From assembly GCF_000213175.1 (NCBI RefSeq), contig NW_009799102.1, forward strand, positions 3,876,095 to 3,940,094: 64,000 nucleotides of DNA, given 5' to 3'. Made by a program: the position numbers and the translations under genes. Shown piece by piece: positions 1 through 13,100 of this stretch. Source of the DNA: Neurospora tetrasperma FGSC 2508 (lineage: Eukaryota; Ascomycota; Sordariomycetes; Sordariales; Sordariaceae). The notes below the pieces were generated by a model that was not told the DNA's origin, did not search any database, and saw only the letters and a list, made by a program, of their open reading frames with translations. Every line of letters begins with the position of its first letter. Within the stretch, counting starts at the first letter, position 1.

Positions 1-3000
1 AAGGAGGGTATAATCGATGGTTTCATAGGGTCCCGGTCTGTTGGTGCGACGAGAGCTGGGGAAGAGAACCTTGCGTCTTGTTCCTGGTGTATGTGCCGTG
101 TGAAGCAGACGGTCAGATAGTTGCCATGATATTAAGTCTGACCTGACATGTCAGTTGGAGAAGTCGGAGCGCCGGGGCATGGCGAGACGGGTGCGGAGAC
201 CTTGGTTCCATTTTCCTTTGTGAGGAGAAGAGCTGCCGATGTCAATCAGTGAACAATGCGTGTTGGCGGTGTTTGTTAGTGCCCTCGCAATCACCGGTCT
301 GAACTCCAACAGTCCGTCGACAGTTACGACCGGGTTCCAACGACATACTGTAGTACTATGGTGAAGACAAAAGGTGATACGTCATAATTCGTCCGTGGTT
401 GAATGGCCAACATGATTGGCTGTTGTGAGTCTGGAGATATTGGAACCAAGGCCGTAGCGTTGAGCAACATGTTCCATCAAAGTGATGGAAAGTGTTCCCA
501 GATTACGCCGAGGCGAGTGAGTCGTACGATGCTTGATGCTTAGGGAGGGGCTGGCGAATATTCTCGAGGTTGCCGTCGCCATTCTAGATCTGATCTGGAG
601 ATCCCTTCCGTAAATGTTTTGCTTGTCTCTGCACAGTATGTTTCATGGAGTGGTTAGCGAGAGGGTCGCTTGTCGCGGCTAAGAAGAGGACGTCGAGAGT
701 GGAGAGGGGTTGTCGATAGCAAAGTTCAAGATGGAAGATTGTGAGATCGCAGCGCCAATGTTCGATTCTGGGGTAAAATGAAGACCACCAGAGGATCCAC
801 TCTTCTGCTGCACTGTGTGTAGCCTTGCAGGTTGAGTCCCAAGCAACTTGAACAGTCCGCTGACACAACGTGTCACGGTGTTCTATCATGCCATGATACT
901 ACTGTCCTGCTTCTTCTGGCTGGTATTGACAATGGAATTCAATATTACAATCAACTTCCAGAATTTAATGATGGCCGCCGTGACAGCAAACAGGCTCACG
1001 GCAAGATGCAGGAGTAAGGCCTCTGTTCTTTTCATCTATATCGGATATAAACGGAATAAGCTTCGGGTTTCCATTTCCAGCGAGAATGTGACTTATGTAG
1101 GACTCAATGGTGATGAGTATCGAGCTTATTTGAGTCATGGACCATAAAACTTCATGACTGTTCAATCAGGGTATTGAAAGGTACCTGGAAGTAGCTGGCT
1201 GTGAAAGATTCATTCAATTGTCAAGACCGTGACGATTTGCCAGTGCAAACAGTAAAAAAGCACTACAGTATACTGTCTCTTGCTTTCAATGGCGGCCCCG
1301 CTTGATGGACACAGTGAACGGGAACGTTATCAGATCTCGAACCCGTGGAGTCTTCAGTTCAGTTGCCTCTTTGAATCTTTCAATCGCCGACGTCGGTCCA
1401 ATGCACACCGAACCCATTCGATCTTTGAAATTTTCCTGTCTACAACCAACAAGTGAGTCACGATCATACCAGGGCGAATACGCAATTTGCAATCCAACAA
1501 CCTGAATCGCACTCTCGAAGCACCCGAGAAACCGAGACCATTCCCACTTCTCCACGATAAGATGGAGGCGCGTTGGTACTCTACACTATAAAACCAGACT
1601 AACAAAATAAGCAGGATTATTGCGTGCTGTAAAGCGGGTGTAACAGCGGCACATGGAAAAGGAAATCCATCCATCAGCACGTGTAGTGAACATAGCTGAC
1701 TTTTCCCTTGTCCACGGCAGTTTGCCTCTTTTGCCTTGGGGTCCCCGCCTGTTTCTTCTTCTCCGCAGGCATCGTCACAACACAACGAACGAACCAAAAA
1801 ACAAACCCATCGTCGGGTGCTCATCCCGTCTGGACACCAACGATCAACAAAACCACAGAGATCGACAAATCGGTCGGTAGAACGCAACCAGCAAACAGCG
1901 CAAAAAAAAAAAAAAACCATTGGATTTCGTCTGGGCACTGAGGCACTCCATCGATCACTGTGAATCGCACAAAATAACCTTTTGTCTTGTCCTTCCCCAT
2001 CATCCGTCGGTCGCTCACAGCCACTTATGCCCCCATCGACCAATAGGGAAAACCCGAAGGTTTAGTGTGTTCTTGTCCTTCCTAAGCCCCCCTGTCCTCC
2101 GCTTGTCTCTGTCCTCCCGTCATTCACTTGCAGCTCTTGCGGGTCTTGCAGCCGTCGAACGTTCTCGCCCTTTGTCCTTCCTGTCTTGCCTCACGGTGAT
2201 TTCTCCCGGGGGGGCCCTCTTTCTTTCCTTCTCCAGATGGACGGCGGGAGCGCCGAGATGACAATGAATGAGCCAGTCCAATCCAGTCTAGTCCAGTCCA
2301 GTCTTTTTCTTTTCTTGTCGATCGAGCTTGTTTGTTCGCCTCGGGACTGCAATGAGTGCTATGTACAACGAAGAAAGCAAGGGACCAAGGGAACCAAGGG
2401 ACCTCTGATCTGATCTGGCCCTGATCCTGATCCAACCAAACATCCCCCGATGAACACGTTGTCTTTACTTTTCATATCGAGGCTTGGTAGTAGGATCTCA
2501 CCTATTTAGGTAAGGGTAGACGAATGGGAAAAGCTCGACGAGGCGGGGAGTGGTGGTGGTGGTGGTGGCGGCAGAAAAGGAAAAGGTGGGCGGTTCTGGC
2601 TATTGGGTGGCCACTCCAGTCGCCGCCGCCGAACGGAAGGCCGGAGCGATGATGATGACGGCTGGGAGCATTCCTTTGTTACAGCACATGCATCGTGAAC
2701 TTTTTTTCGTCATTGGAAGAAGCACTGCCTGCCGGTTCGATCACAGTGTTGAACACGACGGACGCTACGACGAAACTCTGTTTGGATCGCTCTTTATCTG
2801 TTCTTCTGTGTTCATGTTACGTGACCCGCCCGGTGGCTACGGTAGGAATACTCCAACTTTCCATTTCTCCCGGGTGGAAGAATCTAAACGAAAAGGGGAA
2901 ACAAAGAGTCCGGCTCACGAAAGTCTGCACGTCTGTGGAGTTTTCCTCTTGAATCCCGGAAAAAAACGAAGTAAGGTACTGACAAGAAGAGCAAATTATC

Positions 3001-3363
3001 ACTCGTCTGTTTATTCCATGGTCGCTTTAGGGGCGTAGCATCGAGTAGCATCGCAGCAACATTCAACGCGGGACGAGATTGTTTCCTACGCCAATACGCC
3101 GAACAACGGCCCGTTGAAATCGACCGAGGCCGTCCGTCCCGTAGGTAGAGTAGCGATGAAGGACCTCCCTCCCTCGTATGTACATACTGCGTACATAGGC
3201 GAGGAACAGGAAGCAAAGAAAAGGAAGAACCGACGATGACAACGACATGCAAGATGCAACAACCCGAACCGAAGCACACGGCATCTATGTATTGTAATTT
3301 ACTTTTTTTGCTTTCTTCCTTCACTTCACGTCACTTCCACTTGTGATTACATCCATCCGTTCG

Positions 3364-3400
3364 CTTGCCTACCTGCCTGCCTGCCTGCCTGCCTGCGTGC
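3364..3400. repeat. (CCTG)n microsatellite
   Basis: A run of CCTG tetranucleotides with an ACCTG start and a GCGTG end, in noncoding DNA. Confidence 0.85.
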
Positions 3401-4300
3401 CGTCCACGGAACGTGTGTGCCAAGAACCACAACGAGGGAACGAAGGAAGCTCGAGACATATCTGATGTATCCATCCGGCCGGTTTACCTTGATTGATCTT
3501 TCCGACGGTGTTCCCTCGGATTTGATCTTATTGGGGAATCCGAGACCCGACTCCTTGACCCTGAAAGTAACGGGAGTGTCTACATATGTAGTTTGAGTGA
3601 TACCCTAGTTTGTATACAGGAATGTTTGGTACGTGCTGAGTAAAGTACGACCAGAGACCAAGAAAACAAGGTAAGCCAGGAAAAGTGTAAGTGAGCACAG
3701 CGAAACCAAGAGCTCAAGAAAAGCTGAGGTCAACTTCCATATAACGATGGCGACGGGGAGGACTAGGAAGGTAATGACGATGACGCCGGTGACAGTGACA
3801 GTGATGACAAACAAGCATGACGGCCATGGTGATGATGGGGAAATGCATCCTAGTTCTACACTTCCCCGCATTATGTCCAAGATCTACATTCTTCTGATTC
3901 TCACCGTCAAAAACAGACCCTTGACAGATTTAGATGAACATCGTCCATCTTTTTCTGTACCTTTTTCTTCATTGGTACAATGGTATTTTTAACACCAACT
4001 ATCAAACTTTAAAGCACCGTCATCGTTGAAGTAAGGAACCCACCTCCTTCCTTCCTTCCCTCCTTCCGATACGGAAAAGCTTTAGGGTACCTAGGTAAGC
4101 CCGCTTGAAGCCGACGAGCGACTCGGGAATACAGAACGTCAGTCCAATGTCGGTCGGTGACACCGTGACGTGACGTGATGCCCTCGAGTTGTTCGTTGAA
4201 TTGCTTGCTTTGATTTGATGCCTACCTTAACAACCGTGATGCCTGTCTAACGAGATCTTTCTCTTCCCTCCCTCTTGCTCCCATTCCTTCTTCTAGGTCC

Positions 4301-4308
4301 TATATAAG
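4301..4308 (+). promoter_or_regulatory. Isolated TATA-like box
   Basis: TATATAAG sits directly after a CT-rich stretch (about 4258-4298), the arrangement of many fungal core promoters. No protein gene follows on the plus strand until 10062. It could drive a noncoding RNA or be chance. Confidence 0.3.
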
Positions 4309-5230
4309 CCGGAGGATCTCTCCATGGACTGTGCGTGTCGGCTGACTACCTGATACCGTAGCTGAGGCAAGTAGCACTACGTAGAATACCTCTTCACCAC
4401 ACCGACCGACCGACCGACCGACGGTAGGTATGTATCCGATTTGCCCACAGCCGAGGGGTTGAGGTTTCCAAAGCTTTGGTAGTTCGCTCGTGGTACTCAG
4501 GCTGGTCTGGTCTGGTCTAGTCTGGGAGCCTGGCTGCCCTAGCTAGGTAAACAGCTGGGTTACCGGCTGGCTGGGGAGGGGAGAAGAAAAAAAGGAGGGG
4601 AAAGAAGGGGGGAAATAGATCTCGTGATCAACTGAACAGGCGGACAACTTAAGGCGGGCAACTACACGCATAGGTAACAACAGACAAAGAAAAGAAAAAA
4701 AAAAGATCGGAATGATCAACGAAGATCGCACGTGCGTGCGGCGCGCCTAGACCTAGAAAAAAAAAGAAAAAGGTTAAAATTACCTACCTAGGTACCTACC
4801 TACCTACCTGCACCATGTCTCACTTCTTCATCATCAAGCTGAACTGGAACTGGGACTGGGAAAGTTCTCGGGTAGGTGGGAGGTCCCTCCCGTACGTAGT
4901 CCCGTAGTCCCGTAGGTAGTGTAGTTTACGTGATCCCGTGAATCCCGGGCGACGACGTTTAGCGTTCTTTTAAGTCTAGTACGTAGAGGTAGGCGACCGG
5001 ATGAACATCCAGTGTTCTAGCCCGCTAAGTAGCCCTGCGAGTCCGGGTGCGAGTGCTGCTACCTACCTAGGTACCTATGTGGATTTACCGAGTTGGTGCT
5101 GTTAGTGATGCCGCTAACCAATCAGAACCGCGAATTGCCCGAGGGAAACCGTCGGTCGGGACGGTCTCTCTCTCACTGGCTGGCTGTAACTATCCGAACG
5201 TGGAGGAGGACGAGGACGAGGACCTCACGC

Positions 5231-5256
5231 GAGCGAGCGAGCGAGCGAGCAAGCAA
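5231..5256. repeat. (GAGC)n microsatellite
   Basis: About six tandem GAGC/AAGC units in noncoding DNA. Confidence 0.85.
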
Positions 5257-5454
5257 GGAGTCATGTTACGTAGCATTCATTCGTTCATTCCCCGGTTCTT
5301 TGTCTCCTGTTCTCGCCGCCTTTTTTTTTTCTGGCTCCATACTAACTAGCTAGGTAGGTAGCCATCTAGGTAAGCTAGTAAGTTTAGCTGGGAGCGAAGA
5401 TCCGGGGTTCGGAATATTGTTGTCGTGATTGAGTGATGCCGCTCCGATAGGTAG

Positions 5455-5498
5455 AAGTAGGTAGGTAGGTAGGTAGGTAGGTAGGTAGGTAGGTAGGT
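5455..5498. repeat. (TAGG)n microsatellite
   Basis: About ten tandem TAGG units, the longest uninterrupted array of this motif in the window. The same tetramer recurs across the intergenic DNA, often as the palindrome TACCTAGGTA. Confidence 0.9.
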
Positions 5499-5529
5499 GA
5501 CGACTTGCCCGGAGGTGACGACGGGAGTG

Positions 5530-5553
5530 ATGGATTGATTGATTGATTGATTG
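5530..5553. repeat. (GATT)n microsatellite
   Basis: About five to six tandem GATT units roughly 30 bases after the (TAGG)n array. Confidence 0.85.
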
Positions 5554-8500
5554 ACGGTGAGCGAGTGGCCGAGTGGCACAATCCGGGGTAGTGAGGTAGT
5601 ATATAACGCACGTAAGTTAAAGTAGTAGCGTCAGTAGGTGCACGTAAGTTACAGTCTAACTACACTACACTAACCTTCTTTCGTCTCGACTGGCGGGGGA
5701 AGCATCTCCGTTCGGTCAAGTCTGGACCTAGGACGGAACTGAATCTGGACTTTGCACCGAACCGGGAGGCCGGGAACCCTGGGGACCTTGGGACCCTGGG
5801 GTTGAAGGTGGCTACCTAGGTGGGAATTGCCTCAACTCCACAGAATACACTATACTAGCCTTTAAGCGGGATCTCACGATGCCCTCGTCTTCTTCTTCTT
5901 CTTCGTCTCACCGCTGCGGAGCTGTTCCCTTGTTACATTTCGGTTGTGCTGCTGCTGCTGCTGCTGGGGTTTTCGTGGCTACCGTGGGCATGGTACTGTA
6001 CCTGTTTTGGGTTTCCCGGGGGCCGGGGCTGACTGCTTTACAGCTTTGCAGGTCTGGCTGCTGCTATTGCTGCTATTGCTGCTGTGCATACGTACGATCT
6101 CACAACGCTTCGACTGGAGCGGACTATCGTATCCGACACTTGCATAGGCATGTGCACACATTCTAATGCAAGCAAAAAAAAACTGCAGGTGTTTGACATT
6201 TGGCGCTGTATTTTACCTATCGAGTGGTCAGTCTTGTCGTACAAGCTGGAAAGGCCACTTTGCAGCAACTGCGGACATGAAGTTGAGATTTCTCTGAAAG
6301 TCCAATCTTTTTTTGTTTCTGTTTTACCCTTCTCACCAACCTGGATCATCATCCGGTAGTTGATTCCCATCAATGTTTCATGTCATATCCCAATAAGGAA
6401 AATTCACGGCAAGTCAGCTAAGACTGGAGATAGATATTGATGATCAAACCTGATACCCGGACCAGTATCAGACTTTCCTTATCTTTCAACACGAACGGGA
6501 AGGGATGGGAGGGAGGCACAAGCCCGGCATGGACGAAGGACCCTTTTACCAGGACCCTGGCACGACGCCATGGCGGCACGACTCCATGGCGGCACGACTA
6601 AGAAAAGTTTAAACTTCTTTTTACCATGTTTGTCCTCCCATGTACACTACCTACCCCGGAGAGGCTCGGCGTCCGGAGTTTTGATTGAGGTCTTGAAAGA
6701 CAGAGATCTTTACCAGCTGGGTACTAGTTATTCTTAGATGAGGCCGTCAAGGAGTTTTGACAAGGGTCTTGGGCATGGCGCCCGAGACTCAGTTACCTGG
6801 CCTCTTTTTGTTATGCAGTAGAGATCGAGACAAGGCGGACGAAGAAGAGGCCGGGAGGCCCAAAGCCATAAGTGAAGCGCGTCTCGTGGCCATGGCCTCC
6901 GCGTGTTTGTTTGTGTAACCGTGTAACAAACCAGTAAGTAATGCCCTGGTGGCTACAGGTACGTAACGTATGTAAGGCGTCAAAGCTGGCGGCGTTTTGA
7001 CGTTGAACTTTTCGCCTTTTCGGTGATGGGTGAGCAGGCTGAGTGGCATCTACCATACCTTAACAGCACACCGTCAAACCTTCCATGTCGACATGCTTAC
7101 CTTATCGCTTCCCGTCGCCAGGTATAGCCCACCCAGACATTTGGTACCGAGAAAGTACCAAACTGTTCTTCCCGTTGATTCATCTAATTCCAACGAATGG
7201 AGTTGGAAAGTCACAATCTGCCAGGCTGGCATTGCCTTGTATATGTATGTATCAAGCCGGAAGGCGAAGGCAACAGACCGGGCAGATCAAGCGAACAAGG
7301 TCCGGGTTTGCCGTGTCTGGTTGGTCTTGAGTGGTTTGATGGTTTGGACTTTTTTGAAAGGAGAAGGCTTGGCGCCGCAATCTGGAACTGTCGCACGCAT
7401 GAGAAACACCAGATCCCATCTGTTTCGTCTGGCAATGGTGGAATGACATGACAGGTGGTTTGGGATGCCTGAGAGAACATTGTTGGGGATTGGGAATGAG
7501 AAGGGGAGGGAACAAAGCATGAAAATGGGAAATGTTGGAGTTGAACACTCGAAGAGTCTGTTTGACGTCGGACTAGGATGACTAGGATGAAGCTAGTCTC
7601 ACCTGTTGATGCCATAGTAATTGAGAAAATTGGAGAAGTGAATTGAGACGTCCAAGCTCCGTTCTGATACACGCTACACCTTTGCGCTTTCCCTGTGCAT
7701 CGCGGGGTCGGAGGGGTCCGTCATCTTATCTTTTAGTTATGGTGGGTTGTTCAAGGATGGAGACATCATCTGGTCTCAAACCATGCGAGGGCGATCAACA
7801 ACGTAATCATGCCTTCAAGAGGAGGACTGGACCCCTCGTTCGTTGTCCCCGATACTCCCGTAGGTTGTTGGGTTTGAGTTTGCCAAGTTGCCACTGTGGG
7901 AACGACGAACAGGTTGTTATCAGACATTTCGCTGCCAGATCTTGCTTCTGCTTGCTTCCATTATCTGAACTCTGGTGAAGTGGTTTGACTTTGTTGTCCG
8001 AGTGTCTCCATAACCCCGCAGCTGAGATTGGGGCCACGAATGCGTTGCACAATCCAGCCCACACTTGCTGTCCATCAATGTTCATGATAGTTGGGAATGG
8101 AGACAGCTTTGGTGTTGAGCAAGACATCCAAGTGTGAGTGGGTGAAGACATGCAGCAGGAAAGCCTCGTGCGACCAACCCTGTCCAAGCCAATTACAAAC
8201 CTCACAGCAGGGGTTGCGATAAGGAAATGCCCAGAGGTGCTGCCCCACCTGGTGGGTCTTGGCAAGCGCATGCCATGACGGTCTCTGCCCGGAAAGTGCG
8301 ACGTCAACTGAACTCTGCTGTGCCGTCCATCCACTGCAATGCTCCTCACAGTGTGTCTCCCCTGCACCAGAAGTGCGTGTCGCCAGAACTGGAATGGGTC
8401 GTTACGGATCGTTACTTAGGTTGTGGTCTCCATGCTCCCCGATGAGAAGAGATTGAAGGAGGCGGCCCGTTGCCCTCCGGTCTTGTCGTCGCCGTCGCCG

Positions 8501-9802
8501 CCGCCGCCGTCGCCGGTTGACACGGCAATCGGTGGGCCATCTCAGAATCCGATCCCGCGCGCGATTCCCAATGGTGCGGAAGTGGCAACTGTAGCCTTTC
8601 CTAGCGACACGATGCTTCAATATTTTACATGCATACCTACTACGTAGTAGATACAAACACAAGAAGGACACTTATATTGAAAAGGAACCCGCATGGCTTC
8701 TCGAGTCTGTGCCTTACTGTGCCTTCAGTTCTTCTTCACAAAACTTACAAGAGCAAGTAGTGCATTTTGATATCTTTGCTGGAGCCAGCCTCAGACAATG
8801 ATCGGCTCCCTGCGCCTGGCAACGCCGCTCAATTGCTTGGCTCAAACCTCGACCAATTTCAGTTTGCCCTACTGACTTGGCTCAACCCAAGCGGCAAACT
8901 AAAGACTTGTTTTTACGTGAAAAGCCGAATGCTAGAGCTGTTCAATCAGGCTTTTGTCCAATTGACATTTCCTGACTGACATCTTAAGCGAAACCGATTG
9001 TAGACTTTGTTGGAAGCAGAGGCAGAGACGGGAAGGATGCCCGTAAATGCATTTTTGATAAAAAATAAAATAAAAAAAAGGTGTCAGCTGTAATATTGGT
9101 ACGGGTGTGCGTAATCCCATGTATTGGGAGAGATACTCTTGAGTACCCTGATGTCCGGGCTCTTTCGTTGCTCCTTGGTCCATGTCCGTATTTCTTTGTA
9201 CTCCTAACAGGCCACTTCCACTTGGGTAGTTTCTCGAAAGTACGATACCATACAGTATTGGTACCTTGGCCTTTTTCTCCCAGAAAGTGGATGCCACCCT
9301 AGCCGCTGGCCGTACCGGTCCATACAGGAATACGACGCTATCTTTCACTCTCTTTCGAGCCTTTTTTTGATTTTCCCACACCTTTTTCCAACTCTCGCAG
9401 TGAGACGCGGGCGGGATCCATCCATCTGCCTGAGGGGACCCATCGGGGGGCCCCACCCATTCTTCAACTCGCAGTTGGTGGTGTTTTCCCTCCTCGTCGC
9501 CTCTCTCACTCTGTTCTAGTACTAGACTACGACACCACCCTGACCACCACCCACCCCCCCCCCCCCCTCCCCCCCGACCGACACTACTACTACTTAGCAA
9601 CTTCAATTCCACTCTGTTCCCTCTCACCGCATACTCCCCCAGTCTCCCAAGTCGACATCCCCCCGACTCCACGATCCAACTGCGGACTCCGTTCCCGTCG
9701 CCCAGACGAGCAAGACGTGCATCTCATTCCACAATCCCACTCCTTTTGCCGACTCAAGCCAAGCAGCGTGGAGCACAAAAGCACACTACTCCTGTAGCCT
9801 CC

Positions 9803-9814
9803 ATGGCCTGCTAA
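9803..9814 (+). promoter_or_regulatory. uORF 1 of the CaMKK-type kinase gene
   Basis: A three-codon uORF (ATG GCC TGC TAA) 248 bases before the kinase start. It counts only if the transcript begins upstream of 9803, which the sequence does not show. Confidence 0.35.
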
Positions 9815-9946
9815 TCAAGAGGTGGCTCTTGGATTGAATCCAACACCCAGTCACAGTCACGAACAGTCAATCGGATCACCGACTCTTTCGCTTTCTGTCC
9901 CTACCTCCCTACATACCTACAGTAGTCTTCTGCTAGTCCCTGATCG

Positions 9947-9967
9947 ATGCCTCAACCCACGAGGTAG
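9947..9967 (+). promoter_or_regulatory. uORF 2 of the CaMKK-type kinase gene
   Basis: A six-codon uORF ending in TAG, 94 bases before the kinase start. Such uORFs usually lower translation of the main frame. Whether it is transcribed is unknown. Confidence 0.4.
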
Positions 9968-10000
9968 TAAGCGAACTTTCCTTTCTTACCGCTCGCCAGC

Positions 10001-10192
10001 ATGAAGGTGACCCCAAGCTACTGCGACTCCCGACCTGGACCGATCCCTCATCACCACAATCATGGAGCCTCAACAACCACAACAACCTTCGATGTCGTCG
10101 TCCTCCCAGACGCCGACTCAACACCATCCGCGGCCCCTCCACCCCTTCCTTCCTCCAATGGCCTCGCAAATACCGCACCGGACCGCCAATAG
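10001..10192 (+). promoter_or_regulatory. Overlapping uORF 3 of the CaMKK-type kinase gene
   Basis: This ATG has A at -3 (good context) and opens 63 codons in another frame that run 130 bases past the kinase start at 10062. If transcribed, ribosomes must leaky-scan past it to make the kinase, so it should strongly restrain translation. A transcript start between 10004 and 10062 would remove it. I see no clear leader intron that would. Confidence 0.45.
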
Positions 10193-13100
10193 CACTCCGG
10201 TCTCCTCGCCTGGCCTTTTCAGTCCGAGCATCCCCCGTTCAAACATGTCGCTCTCCGGCCAACCATCGTCCGAGAACACCACTCCGGCGCCGACCCTGCA
10301 CAGCCCTTATCTTCACCCGCTCCAGAGCCACAAGGTTCGCGAGTAAGTAGTCTTATCTTTTTGGTGACAGTCTAGCCTACAGCCCCCCTTTTACCCCATA
10401 CTAACACGATTCTACCCTCCCAGAACCCACAAAGCCAACGTCGAGCACGATTACACGACCGGGCGCAAGGCCATCAATCAGTATGAAATCATCGAAGAGC
10501 TTGGACGTGGCATGCATGGCAAGGTCAAACTGGCACGCAACACCCAGACCGGCGACAATGTGGCCATCAAGATTATTCCCAGGTTCTCCAAGAAGAGACG
10601 GCTCGGAAAGGTTACCGCCATGTCGACGCAGGACAAGAGCAAGCGCGAGATCGCCATCCTCAAGAAGATCCGTCATCCCAACGTTGTCGCCCTCCTCGAA
10701 ATCATCGACGACCCCGAGCTCAAGAAAATCTACATGGTGCTGGAACACGTGGAGCTGGGCGAGGTTGTCTGGAGAAAGAAGGGTCTCCCTCACATCTGCG
10801 CTTATGAACGCCGACGCCAGGAGAGAGAACAGCTGGGAGCCTTGCCGGATGCAAGAGAGGAGGAGTACCTGCGCTTCATGGAAAAACGCCAAGCGGAGAA
10901 GGAAGCTAAGCGGGCGCATGTGGCGCGACAGGCTCACCCCAACAACGCCGAGTTCTGGAGTCTCGAGTTTGGTGCCGCCGATGATGATGATCTTGATTTC
11001 CATGCTAGGTCCCTGGGCAGAGACTCGTCCATCCCGTCCTTTGCCGGCGACTGGCTTGGCCTTTCATCCAGAGTGACCTCCCGCGCGCCCTCCCGGACAC
11101 AGTCGATGAAGTCTATCTCCCGCTCCAACACCCCCCAGCCTTCCGAGCCCGACCATGCCTCGATTGCGTCGGTTGTTCCTGAGGTGGACGAAGACGAGAT
11201 GGAGACGCCCCATGGACACTCACACATCAACCAGGATTCGGCGGTTGAGGACTCGCTGTTCGCCCCCCGCGAGAATGAACCCAGCCTCCGCAAGAGGTCT
11301 CCCAGCATGGCCGACTCCATCCTGTCTCACATGTCGTCGGTTGACTACAACAGAGTGCACGACCCTTTCGTTGACGATTACTCGTATGTACCCTGCTTCA
11401 CAATCGACAAGGCCAGGTCGGCCTTCCGCGACACCGTCCTCGGTCTTGAGTACCTCCATTATGAAGGCGTTGTCCACCGTGACATCAAGCCTGCCAACCT
11501 GCTTTGCACCAAGGATCACCGAGTCAAGATCTCCGACTTCGGCGTCTCCTACTTTGGACGGCCCCTCCGCGATGGTGAGCCCGATGAGCCTGTTTCCGAG
11601 TCGGAAGCCCGCGACTTCGATAACGACCTTGAACTGGCCAAGACGGTCGGCACCCCTGCTTTCTTTGCTCCCGAGCTCTGTTACACCGACACCTACGATG
11701 ACCGACCTGGCCAGCAGCCCAAGATCACCGAGCAGATTGATGTGTGGTCTCTAGGCGTTACCCTTTACTGCTTGATCTTTGCCCGCATCCCCTTCCTGGC
11801 GGAGGACGAGTGGCGCATGTTCAAGAAGATTGCTACCGAAGACATCTACATTCCGAGACAGCGCCTCCGCCCCGTCGATCCTTCCACCAAACCCGACGAA
11901 AAGTCCCTGTACACGCGAGTTAACCGCGATCCGTATCGTAACGATGACGAGCCCTTATACGAAGAGATTGATAACGACCTCTACGACCTGCTCAGCAAGA
12001 TGTTGACCAAGAACCCCGAGAAGCGGATCCGCCTGCGTGATGTCAAGAGACATCCATGGGTCCTTAAGGACATTGATAATGTCATAGCCTGGCTGGATGA
12101 TACCGATCCGTCTCGACGCACGGCAGGTAGGAGAATCCAAGTCGACGAACGCGATATTACTCAAGCCGTTGTGCCCCTTACATTTGTCGAGCGGGCCAAG
12201 TTGGCTTTCAAGAAGACGGTGACCAAGTTCACGCACAGGGGAGATCGCTCAGAGAGCGTGTCTTCACGCAAACGTGCCACGAGCAGCGCTGCCAGCTCAT
12301 CGGCGGAAAGCCCCGCCGTCGGCATACCCACCCCTGGAGTGCGTGACGGGCGGCGCAAAAGCTTACGCCCCGACGATTATTTTTCCAACCTTTCGCAATA
12401 CTCGACAGGGTCGCACCCGTTGACTCAGAGTGTCACTGCGAGCCCATCACACTCGCCACTTGGAGGCTCCCCGGCTTCAGCCGTGCCAGAGCCCTCGACC
12501 TCGGCCGTCAGCAAACACTCGACCACACGTCAACTACGCGAGTTTTTTAATCGAGAACGAGACGAGTTGCCCGATCGCACTTCCATGAAACTACGAGACC
12601 GTGGCCACGCCCGATCCGCTACCAACACTTTTTTAAGCCTTACCCCCACGACAGGCTTTGTACCGAACCACTGTCAAACCGTACCACCTACTCCTCTCTA
12701 TGGCATCGCACCCGAAGACCCCTGCAACGCTCTCAGGAAGACCCGGGACATGAAGCCTCCCGCTGATGATACCAGCCGAGCACGTTCCGTTGATCGGGGG
12801 TTTTTTGCTAGTGACGACAAACGGGCTGGACCTAGGGTCGCTCTTAGCACTGCTGTTGCACCCGGCAATGTTCAGATGCCTCAAAGACCACGTATCACGC
12901 ATTCGATTGACCTTGCAAAGGTCTCGGAGCAGTCGGAGGAGCAGAGCCTGCCGCCCCCTACGCCCGGTACCAGCAACTTCCACCATCACCACCACCAATC
13001 TGAAAGCCACATTGTCGACCGACAACGTCCGATGGTTGAACTCGATGAACGTCCACAGACAGCACACCGGATCGAAGACTTCATCAGTGCGGCTCTGAAT

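Larger units (their letters stand above)
1..10061. other. Long gene-poor region upstream of the kinase
   Basis: I find no convincing protein gene in these 10 kb. The open frames present (for example a 229-codon frame at 1354-2043 on the minus strand and a 246-codon frame at 8932-9672) have low-complexity or biased translations and no family motif. The stretch holds many simple repeats, a (C)n tract near 9555-9575, A/T runs and repeated TACCTAGGTA palindromes. A TATA-like box lies at 4301, and an ACTAAC followed by AG near 1598-1620 resembles the 3' end of an intron, so noncoding transcripts are possible. The base composition is ordinary, not the AT-rich pattern of RIP-mutated repeats. The last few hundred bases are the leader of the kinase gene. 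Confidence 0.6.

Noticed and set aside
1354-2043. A 229-codon minus-strand frame
   Set aside because: The translation has a poly-Phe run from a homopolymer and no recognisable motif, and several overlapping frames of similar quality exist.
8932-9672. A 246-codon minus-strand frame
   Set aside because: It crosses a C/G homopolymer giving poly-Gly and has no domain. It lies just upstream of the kinase leader.
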